From NCBI GenBank assembly GCA_050260355.1, contig JBLNBZ010000091.1:1-5813 (forward strand): a DNA stretch of 5,813 bases. The letters run 5' to 3'. Below the pieces are notes generated by a model that was not told the origin of the DNA, did no database searches, and was given only the letters and a program-made list of their open reading frames with translations. Shown one piece after another: positions 1 through 4,374 of the stretch (the first letter of the stretch is position 1; each line of letters starts with the position of its first letter). Both the position numbers and the translations under genes were made by a program. This stretch comes from CADEFX01 sp050260355. Its GTDB lineage: Bacteria; Pseudomonadota; Alphaproteobacteria; Rhizobiales; Hyphomicrobiaceae.

Positions 1-74
1 CACGTCCTGCGTCCCCGGCCATCGCGCCTCTGGCGCGCATGAGCCGGGGCCTTTCCGCGTGCGATCGAGCAACG
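1..74. repeat. Direct repeat copy A with internal hairpin
   Basis: First of two near-identical copies; the second begins about 120 bp to the right. The core holds an inverted repeat: 7-bp arms CCCCGGC (13-19) and GCCGGGG (43-49), a small internal loop, then 6-bp arms CGCGCC (23-28) and GGCGCG (32-37) around a 3-nt loop. CCTTTCC follows the stem on the plus strand. The copies differ by a 1-bp indel near position 8 and a few substitutions, one of them in the apical loop (TCT here, TCC in copy B), so both stems are intact. The repeat may extend left of the window. This resembles a dispersed REP-like palindromic element. Its family is not identified. Confidence 0.65.
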
Positions 75-120
75 CGCACACGGTCACGCCGATCCGCTTG
101 CTCGGTGCGCGCGCAACCCT

Positions 121-195
121 CACGACCTTGCGTCCCCGGCCATCGCGCCTCCGGCGCGCATGAGCCGGGGTCTTTCCCGGTGCGATTAAGCAAGC
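121..195. repeat. Direct repeat copy B with internal hairpin
   Basis: Second copy of the repeat at the left edge. Its hairpin spans 134-170, with arms CCCCGGC (134-140) and GCCGGGG (164-170) outside CGCGCC/GGCGCG and a TCC loop. TCTTTCCC follows on the plus strand. Similarity to copy A continues past the hairpin through TGCGAT..AGCAA and fades near 195. The 45 bp between the copies is not repeated. No reading frame is conserved across the two copies, and the plus-strand open frame that crosses both (39-269) is arginine- and proline-rich without a recognisable domain. I take the region as non-coding. Confidence 0.65.
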
Positions 196-227
196 GTTGC
201 GGCTGGAGCCGAATGCCTCTCCCCACC

Positions 228-283
228 CGTCATCCCGCGCCAGCGAGGCCCGTGCGGGCCGAGCGTTGATGCGGGATCCAGCG
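228..283. repeat. REP-like palindromic element
   Basis: Imperfect inverted repeat with outer arms ATCCCGC (232-238) and GCGGGAT (271-277), and a perfect inner stem GGCCCG (247-252) and CGGGCC (255-260) around a 2-nt loop. Read on the minus strand it has the form CTGGATCCCGC...GCGGGATGACGG. From memory this is a common form of intergenic palindromic repeat in alphaproteobacterial genomes. It lies downstream of the RlpA genes and could act as a transcript-end structure or be a non-autonomous mobile palindrome. The sequence shows only the palindrome. Confidence 0.55.
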
Positions 284-348
284 CAAGACTAGGTCGGAGA
301 CGCGGAAGCCCCGGGCCTGGAAGCCTCATTCCGCCCTCGGATCGTGCT

Positions 349-365
349 CCCGCGGCAACCGCGGG
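349..365 (-). terminator. Possible transcript-end hairpin after the downstream RlpA gene
   Basis: Perfect 7-bp stem CCCGCGG/CCGCGGG with a 3-nt loop, 27 bp past the stop codon of the RlpA-family gene ending at 392. In the direction of that gene no T-run follows the stem, so it is not a textbook intrinsic terminator. It may instead protect the 3' end of the mRNA or simply belong to the palindrome-rich stretch to its left. Confidence 0.3.
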
Positions 366-391
366 CGGGACCGACACCGAGCTCCCGCGCG

Positions 392-889
392 CTACTTCAC
401 CACCTCGAGCTGGACGCGCGCGATCCCATGCCCGGTCATCTGCAGCGCCTCCGCCGCCGCCCGGCTCAAGTCGATCACCCGCCCCGGCCGGAACGGCCCG
501 CGATCATTGATCCGCACGATCACCGACCGGCCGTTGCGCAGGTGAGTCACCTTGACGCGCGTGCCGAACGGCAGCGTCTTGTGTGCGGCTGTCAGGTCCG
601 ACGAATTGAAGGGCTCGCCGCTCGCCGTTTGCTGCCCCTGCCAGTAGTACGAGGCAAGGCCCGAGAGCTCATGCGGCAGCGGGGCTGCCCGCGGACTTGG
701 CTCGCGCGGCTGCGTCAGCCCATTGCCGGAGATGGACGCCGTCTCCTGTCGCGACTCATGCGGCTCGCGCACAATAGAGGTCTTCCAGGTGGAGGCCTGC
801 TCGTGCCGCGCCAGCTCCGAGGCCGAGGCTGATGGCGACAGCGCTGCAATCAGAATGATGAGGAGATAGCCGAATCGGGAAGGAACCAT
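392..889 (-). CDS. RlpA-family double-psi beta-barrel protein (downstream paralogue)
   Basis: Predicted 165-residue exported protein of the RlpA family. Characterised members are septal lytic transglycosylases that cut peptidoglycan strands lacking stem peptides. Residues 1-23 form a signal peptide (MVPSR, then a hydrophobic run, ending SASA) without a lipobox cysteine, so a periplasmic protein rather than a lipoprotein is expected. Residues 24-75 are a polar linker. Residues 77-165 are the barrel, with GLASYYWQG, TASGEPFN, AAHKTLPFGT, INDRGPF and GRVIDLSRAAA. Glu92, His103 and Asp129 have the same spacing as E120, H131 and D157 of Pseudomonas aeruginosa RlpA (numbers from memory). There is no C-terminal SPOR domain. 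The frame is open to 979, but that extension would start inside a terminator hairpin and bury the signal peptide, so I chose the ATG at 889. Its ribosome binding site is weak (GTGGGG). It lies 125 bp downstream of its paralogue. Confidence 0.9.
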   Translation of the reverse strand: MVPSRFGYLLIILIAALSPSASASELARHEQASTWKTSIVREPHESRQETASISGNGLTQPREPSPRAAPLPHELSGLASYYWQGQQTASGEPFNSSDLTAAHKTLPFGTRVKVTHLRNGRSVIVRINDRGPFRPGRVIDLSRAAAEALQMTGHGIARVQLEVVK

Positions 890-960
890 CCCCACGATCT
901 GCCGAGCGAACCGGGCATCCGTGTGGCTGCCCGCCTGCCGGCCGGCGGCTTCCCACAAGC

Positions 961-991
961 AAAACGGCGCAAGCGTCACTGCTTGCGCCGT
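961..991 (-). terminator. Rho-independent terminator of the upstream RlpA gene
   Basis: Perfect 11-bp inverted repeat (964-974 with 981-991, sequence ACGGCGCAAGC and its complement) around a 6-nt loop. On the minus strand the stem leads into TTTT (964-961). It starts 23 bp after the stop codon of the RlpA-family gene ending at 1015. It lies between the two RlpA paralogues, so read-through into the second gene should be reduced and that gene probably has its own promoter or depends on leakage. Confidence 0.85.
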
Positions 992-1014
992 CCTGACCGT
1001 GCGATGGGTCGCGC

Positions 1015-1647
1015 CTACCGGCCGATTACCTCGAGCGACACGCGCGCGACGCCAGCTCCAATCATGCCGATGGCGCCGGCCGCGGCCCGCGACAGGTCGA
1101 TGACCCGCCCTGCGACGAACGGTCCGCGATCGTTGATCGTCACGACCGCCGACCGCCCGTTGCTGCGGTTCGTCACGCGTACGCGCGTGCCGAACGGCAG
1201 CGTCCTGTGCGCCGCCGTCATCGCGTTCGGATTGAACCGGCCGCCGGAGGCGACGCGCTGGCCCTGCCAGTAGTAGGAGGCCATGCCGCCGCCGGAATAT
1301 CCGCCTGACGCCGTGCGGCTCGAGCGCGACCTGCCCGTGTAGGTCGAAGACTCACTATCGTCAGCCGAGTAGTTCGCGCGCGCCAGCCGCGTGCGCCGGC
1401 TGTCGTCGCCGGATCTGCGGGCCGACCGGCTGCGCCGCGTCGGCTGATCATCACCGTCGCTCATCGCGCCGAGGTTGGAGCTTCCGGCCCGGTTGCCGCG
1501 GACTTTGCCAATGCGGTCCATACTGCTTCCCAGGCTGGCATACGAATGTGAGCCGCTGAATGAATCGGACCAGCCGTCGGCCCGGGTTTCTGTTGAGGCC
1601 ATGAGGCCGAGTGTGAGAAGGGCCGCGCCCGCAAGAAGCCTCTTCAT
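1015..1647 (-). CDS. RlpA-family double-psi beta-barrel protein (upstream paralogue)
   Basis: Predicted 210-residue exported protein, paralogous to its downstream neighbour. Residues 1-23 are a signal peptide (MKRLLAGAALLTLGLMAS..., cleavage expected after TRA) with no lipobox. Residues 24-118 are a low-complexity linker rich in Ser, Arg, Asp and Gly. Residues 120-210 are the barrel: GMASYYWQGQ, ASGGRFNP, AAHRTLPFGTRV, INDRGPF, GRVIDLSRAAA, ending in LEVIGR. His147 and Asp173 match catalytic positions of RlpA lytic transglycosylases. The position of the conserved Glu is Gly136 (ASGG instead of ASGE). No SPOR domain is present, so septal targeting through denuded glycan is not expected by that route. 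The ATG at 1647 is chosen because a near-ideal Shine-Dalgarno sequence precedes it by 8 nt and the signal peptide begins there; the frame itself is open to 1689. A terminator follows the gene. Whether it still cleaves peptidoglycan is open. Confidence 0.92.
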   Translation of the reverse strand: MKRLLAGAALLTLGLMASTETRADGWSDSFSGSHSYASLGSSMDRIGKVRGNRAGSSNLGAMSDGDDQPTRRSRSARRSGDDSRRTRLARANYSADDSESSTYTGRSRSSRTASGGYSGGGMASYYWQGQRVASGGRFNPNAMTAAHRTLPFGTRVRVTNRSNGRSAVVTINDRGPFVAGRVIDLSRAAAGAIGMIGAGVARVSLEVIGR

Positions 1648-1655
1648 GGTAGTCC

Positions 1656-1663
1656 ACCTCCTT
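1656..1663 (-). promoter_or_regulatory. Strong ribosome binding site deciding the RlpA start
   Basis: On the minus strand the sequence is AAGGAGGT, eight bases complementary to the 16S rRNA 3' end, with 8 nt before the ATG at 1647. It is by far the best ribosome binding site in the window and suggests efficient translation. It settles the start at 1647 rather than the upstream in-frame start at 1689. Confidence 0.85.
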
Positions 1664-1741
1664 ACGCTGATCGCGGCACAAAAACCCACCCGTCGGCGCG
1701 ACCAGCCCCGAAGCGCATGCGGAGGCGGTCATCGTCGTTCT

Positions 1742-1757
1742 CGGATCAAGAGATCCG
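1742..1757. promoter_or_regulatory. Inverted repeat in the RlpA leader/promoter region
   Basis: Perfect 6-bp arms CGGATC and GATCCG with a 4-nt spacer, about 95-110 bp upstream of the RlpA start at 1647. In RNA from the minus strand it would form a small stem with a UCUU loop. In DNA it could bind a dimeric regulator. The function is unknown. Confidence 0.35.
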
Positions 1758-1823
1758 CAGACCCAGAGTTTGCTGATGTGCGTGTGCCCCTGTTAGGAAG
1801 CCCCTTGTGCCGCCCGTCATCGT

Positions 1824-1840
1824 GGCAAGTGCAACTTGCC
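1824..1840. promoter_or_regulatory. 17-bp palindrome GGCAAGTGCAACTTGCC, candidate operator
   Basis: Perfect 7-bp arms GGCAAGT and ACTTGCC around a central GCA. It lies about 180 bp upstream of the RlpA gene and about 250 bp beyond the SDR stop codon. Size and symmetry suit a site for a dimeric helix-turn-helix regulator. No regulator gene is present in the window, and a stem-loop role is also possible. Confidence 0.4.
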
Positions 1841-1922
1841 TGGAAGCGCGAAACAGAGCAGCCAGGGCCGGGCGCGTCAACACCAAAATCTGAACCGAAT
1901 TCATCAACTACGTGATATGGCG

Positions 1923-1935
1923 CGACAATTTGTCG
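1923..1935. promoter_or_regulatory. 13-bp palindrome CGACAATTTGTCG
   Basis: Perfect 6-bp arms CGACAA and TTGTCG around a single T, about 280 bp upstream of the RlpA start. It is AT-richer than its surroundings. It is a candidate regulatory site only; a palindrome this short can occur by chance. Confidence 0.3.
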
Positions 1936-1950
1936 TCGGAACCAGATGCT

Positions 1951-1980
1951 GCAACGTGCACGGTGCTCAGTGTGCGTTGC
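1951..1980. other. Imperfect stem-loop between the SDR and RlpA genes
   Basis: The arms are 1951-1961 (GCAACGTGCAC) and 1970-1980 (GTGTGCGTTGC). The outer six pairs are perfect. The inner five include two G-U pairs if plus-strand RNA is made, but these become mismatches in minus-strand RNA. It lies about 115 bp past the SDR stop codon. There is no T-run, so it is not called a terminator. Confidence 0.25.
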
Positions 1981-1990
1981 TCAGTGCGCG
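1964..1990. repeat. Two tandem 14-bp units
   Basis: TGCTCAGTGTGCG (1964-1976) and TGCTCAGTGCGCG (1978-1990) differ at one base and repeat with a 14-bp period. The repeat overlaps the 3' arm of the imperfect stem-loop beside it. It could be a short replication-slippage duplication or a pair of binding half-sites. Confidence 0.4.
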
Positions 1991-2024
1991 AGACGAGTCG
2001 TCCATGCCGCGCGCCGCGCGAGCC

Positions 2025-2042
2025 GCCGCATGACGCTGCGGC
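2025..2042 (-). terminator. Weak hairpin downstream of the SDR gene
   Basis: Perfect 6-bp stem GCCGCA/TGCGGC with a 6-nt loop, about 50 bp past the SDR stop codon. No T-run follows on the minus strand. It is the nearest hairpin to the end of the M20-SDR transcript, but it is too weak to call a terminator firmly. Confidence 0.2.
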
Positions 2043-2093
2043 ACCCGCGTACGCCGGAAATCCTTCGCGCTGATCTGGAAGCCCGCGCTCGCC

Positions 2094-2873
2094 CTACAGC
2101 GTGCCGGGGTAGATGCCGCCGTCGAGCAGCAGGTTCTGGCCGGTAATGAAGCCCGCGTGCGCCGAGCACAGGAACGCGGCCGCAGCGCCGAACTCATCCG
2201 GCGTGCCGAAGCGGCCGGCCGGCACGGCCGCCTTGCGCTGGTTCATGGCCTCCTCGATCGACACGCCTTGCAGCTCGGCCATCTTCTTCGTGCTGCCCTT
2301 CAGCCGATCCGTATCGAACGGCCCCGGCAGCAGCGCATTGATGGTCACGTTGCGCTTCACGGCGCGTCGCGCCATCACGGCAACCGCGCCGGTCAGGCCC
2401 GCGCGTGCGCCGTTCGACAGCTCGAGCGAGGCGATCGGTGCCTTCACCGACTGGCTGGTGATGTTGACGATGCGGCCGAAGCCGCGATCCATCATGCCGT
2501 AGACCGTCGCCTTGATCAGCGCCAGCGGCGTGATCATGTTCCACTCGACCGCCTTGCGCCAGTCGTCGAGCGTGAAGTCCTTGAAATCGCCCGGCGGCGG
2601 GCCGCCTGCGTTGTTGATCAGGATGTCGGGGTTCGGGCAGGCGGCGAGAATCTGCTTGCGGCCTTCCTCGGTCGTCACGTCGCAGGCCACCGCCGTCACC
2701 TTCACGCCCGTCGCCTTGCGGATCTCCTCGGCCGTGGCATTCAGCGCCTCCGCTCCGCGCGCCGAGATCACCACCTCGACGCCCTCTTTCGCCAATGCCA
2801 TCGCGCAGCCCTTGCCCAGCCCCTTGGAGGCCGCGCACACGATCGCTTTCCTGCCCTTGATGCCGAGATCCAT
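2094..2873 (-). CDS. SDR-fold oxidoreductase-like protein with non-canonical active site
   Basis: Predicted 259-residue cytosolic protein of the short-chain dehydrogenase/reductase superfamily, closest in layout to 3-oxoacyl-ACP reductases (FabG-like). The Rossmann fold is clear: cofactor loop AASKGLGKG (14-22) in place of the usual TGxxxGxG, Asp65 in CDV, NNAG (87-90), Asn112, Ser140 in NITSQS, PGPF (183-186), and a C-terminal GQNLLLDGG (245-253). The catalytic YxxxK is missing: the aligned segment LSNGARAGL has Ser153 and Arg157 at the Tyr and Lys positions. From memory, a FabG-like SDR subgroup with a poor match to both motifs is recognised, so this looks like a family trait rather than a mutation. 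Substrate and even redox activity are uncertain. The ATG at 2873 has GGAGAG 7 nt upstream. The frame is open to 2957 but would then overlap the M20 gene end. It lies 67 bp after the M20 gene, probably co-transcribed. Confidence 0.9.
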   Translation of the reverse strand: MDLGIKGRKAIVCAASKGLGKGCAMALAKEGVEVVISARGAEALNATAEEIRKATGVKVTAVACDVTTEEGRKQILAACPNPDILINNAGGPPPGDFKDFTLDDWRKAVEWNMITPLALIKATVYGMMDRGFGRIVNITSQSVKAPIASLELSNGARAGLTGAVAVMARRAVKRNVTINALLPGPFDTDRLKGSTKKMAELQGVSIEEAMNQRKAAVPAGRFGTPDEFGAAAAFLCSAHAGFITGQNLLLDGGIYPGTL

Positions 2874-2940
2874 GGCCAAACTCTCCGCTGGCGTTCTTCC
2901 CTCGAGTGTCGCGCCAGTGTGCCCGCCCGCGACCGCCGGT

Positions 2941-4236
2941 TCAAGGCGGATCGGCAATCGGCTCGAGCCCGCACCACTCCGCCACGAACAAGGCCATGGC
3001 CGTTGTAATGCGCTTTACCGATGCCAGGCTGACGCGCTCGTCGAAGCCATGGACGTTCTGGGCACTGGGCCCATAGCACAGCGTGGGTATCTGGTCGTAG
3101 AGCGCATAGACGCGCGCATCGAGATAGGCCCCGCTCATGAAGCTCTCGAGCGCCCGCCCAGTCGCCGCGCGATGTGCACGGCCGAGGACCTTCTCGGCCT
3201 CCGAGTCGGGCTCCAGAACATAGCCTTCCGCGCGGAAGCCGTTGAACGTCACCTTGGGCGGCATGTTGGCGAGCAGCGGGTCCGTCCGCGCAAACGCGGC
3301 GACGCGGTCGGTGATCTCGCGTGCCGCCGCCTCGGCGGAGGTGCCCGGATAGATGGCGATACGGCATGAGATGCGGCACCAGCAGGGGACCGACGAAGCC
3401 CAGTCGCCGCCTTCAATGCGGCCGATGTTGAGATTGATCGGGTGCGGGTCGCTCTCGAAATGGGCATGCGCCGACTTGCGCGCGTTCCACTCCTCCTCGA
3501 GCCGCCTGAGCTCGCCGATCACCCGGTAGGCGGCATCGATGGCATTGGCGCCCGCGCCCATCTCCCGCACGTGCACCGGAACGCCGCGCACCTCCACCTC
3601 GAACCAGATCACCCCCACATTGGCGCGCACCAGCCGCTCGCTCTGCGGTTCGGAGATGAGCGCGGCGTCGGCCTTATAGCCGCGCAGATGGGTCATGAGG
3701 GCGCCGTTGCCCGTCGATTCCTCCTCGACGACGGATTGCACGTAGACCGTGGCCGCGGGGGCCATGCCGATGCGGCGCAGCGCCTCCAGGCAGAAGATGT
3801 TGGCCGCCGCGCCCGCCTTCATGTCGCCACTGCCTCGGCCGTACAGCCAGTCGCCTTCGATGGCGGGCTCGAAAGGCGGGTGGGTCCACATTTCGGCAGG
3901 ACCCGTCGGCACGACGTCGACGTGCGACTGCAGTATCAGCGACCGGCCTTGCTCCCGCCGTGGCCGGTGGATGCCGACCACGATCGGGGCCTTGGAGTGA
4001 TGCTCGCTGATCGGTGAGCCGCCCGGATGCTGCGCGATTAGCGCGCGGTCCATATCGAAACGGTCCATGGCGTAGCCGCGCTCGCGCAAGGCCCGGTGCA
4101 CGAAGTCCTGTATTGTGTGCTCGGCCCCTCTGACCGATCCAAATCGCACCAGCTCTCGGGTGAACTCGAGCTGCTCCTGGAAGCCTGCTTCGACCGCGTG
4201 TTTGATCCTCTGGACAAGCTCAGGGCTGAGTTTCAC
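2941..4236 (-). CDS. M20-family metallo-deacylase/peptidase (ArgE/DapE type)
   Basis: Predicted 431-residue cytosolic zinc hydrolase of the M20 family, which removes acyl groups from amino acids or cleaves small peptides. Motifs in order, with the GTG at 4236 as residue 1: SHVDVVP with His105 (metal) and Asp107; GRGSGDMKAG with Asp138 bridging the metals; VEEESTGNG with Glu172 as expected base and Glu173 as ligand; SEP with Glu196; then the dimerisation domain with His222 (VPVHV); and a C-terminal VHGFDE with His396. All expected metal and catalytic residues are present, so an active enzyme is likely. The substrate cannot be read from sequence, and an ArgE or DapE role is not assured. The frame is open to a TTG at 4275 that directly follows a stop codon, has no ribosome binding site and lies at the edge of a palindrome. 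The GTG at 4236 has GGAG 10 nt upstream, so I prefer it. The SDR gene follows after 67 bp. Confidence 0.9.
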   Translation of the reverse strand: MKLSPELVQRIKHAVEAGFQEQLEFTRELVRFGSVRGAEHTIQDFVHRALRERGYAMDRFDMDRALIAQHPGGSPISEHHSKAPIVVGIHRPRREQGRSLILQSHVDVVPTGPAEMWTHPPFEPAIEGDWLYGRGSGDMKAGAAANIFCLEALRRIGMAPAATVYVQSVVEEESTGNGALMTHLRGYKADAALISEPQSERLVRANVGVIWFEVEVRGVPVHVREMGAGANAIDAAYRVIGELRRLEEEWNARKSAHAHFESDPHPINLNIGRIEGGDWASSVPCWCRISCRIAIYPGTSAEAAAREITDRVAAFARTDPLLANMPPKVTFNGFRAEGYVLEPDSEAEKVLGRAHRAATGRALESFMSGAYLDARVYALYDQIPTLCYGPSAQNVHGFDERVSLASVKRITTAMALFVAEWCGLEPIADPP

Positions 4237-4266
4237 GAGCGCACCGCTCCGGAACGAGTTTGCAAC

Positions 4267-4295
4267 AATCTCCAATCATCGCACGATGATGTCCA
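4267..4295 (-). promoter_or_regulatory. Candidate promoter with operator-like dyad for the M20-SDR pair
   Basis: A perfect palindrome ATCATCG-CA-CGATGAT spans 4275-4290. On the minus strand it fills the 17-bp spacer between a -35-like TGGACA (4295-4290, five of six to TTGACA) and a weak -10-like GAGATT (4272-4267). A start near 4260 would leave a short leader with GGAG before the GTG at 4236. A repressor bound to the dyad would block RNA polymerase. The palindrome is directly visible; the promoter reading is inference. Confidence 0.35.
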
Positions 4296-4310
4296 TGTCT
4301 GTGGGCCGAC

Positions 4311-4344
4311 GCCAGCGGCGACAAGGTGGGAGGCGCCGGCTGGC
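4311..4344 (-). terminator. Imperfect GC-rich hairpin after the mutase gene
   Basis: The arms GCCAGCGGCG (4311-4320) and CGCCGGCTGGC (4334-4344) pair with one bulged base around a loop of about 13 nt, about 30 bp past the mutase stop codon. No T-run follows on the minus strand. It could attenuate read-through from the mutase into the M20 gene, but it is not a clear intrinsic terminator. Confidence 0.25.
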
Positions 4345-4374
4345 GACGGCGACCGGGACGCGGCAGCGCCACGC

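Larger units (their letters stand above)
1664..2093. other. Non-coding stretch between the SDR and RlpA genes
   Basis: I see no credible gene in this stretch. The open frames crossing it on both strands have no recognisable domains and no good ribosome binding sites. It must hold the 3' end of the SDR transcript and the promoter and leader of the RlpA gene starting at 1647. The part from about 1740 to 1935 is less GC-rich than its surroundings and carries three short perfect dyads, listed separately. A TTGACG box on the minus strand (1875-1880) could be a -35 element, but the hexamer 17 nt downstream, TCTGTT, is a poor -10, so I do not call a promoter. Confidence 0.6.

Noticed and set aside
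1..195. The paired hairpin repeats as a CRISPR array
   Set aside because: There are only two copies, the units are too long with a single 45-bp interval, and no cas gene is present.
39..269. Plus-strand open frame across the left-edge repeats
   Set aside because: It runs through both direct repeats and the REP-like palindrome, is rich in Arg, Pro and Ser, and has no domain. It is a by-product of GC-rich repeats.
344..832. 162-codon plus-strand frame opposite the RlpA gene
   Set aside because: It lies almost wholly antisense to a gene with clear family motifs, and its Arg/Leu/His-rich composition is typical of a shadow frame.
890..979. N-terminal extension of the downstream RlpA protein
   Set aside because: The ATG at 979 lies inside the loop of the preceding terminator hairpin, and the extension would place 30 residues before the signal peptide.
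1875..1880. TTGACG on the minus strand as a sigma-70 -35 box for the RlpA gene
   Set aside because: The hexamer at the right spacing (TCTGTT) is a poor -10 and nothing else supports it.
2934..2950. Short CCGCC/GGCGG inverted repeat over the M20 stop codon
   Set aside because: Five-base GC arms are expected by chance in this DNA and there is no T-run.
2157..3008. 283-codon plus-strand frame opposite the SDR gene
   Set aside because: It is antisense to a well-supported SDR and very rich in Arg, His and Ala with no recognisable domain.
3442..4017. 191-codon plus-strand frame opposite the M20 gene
   Set aside because: It is antisense to intact metal-binding motifs of the M20 enzyme and its composition is shadow-like.
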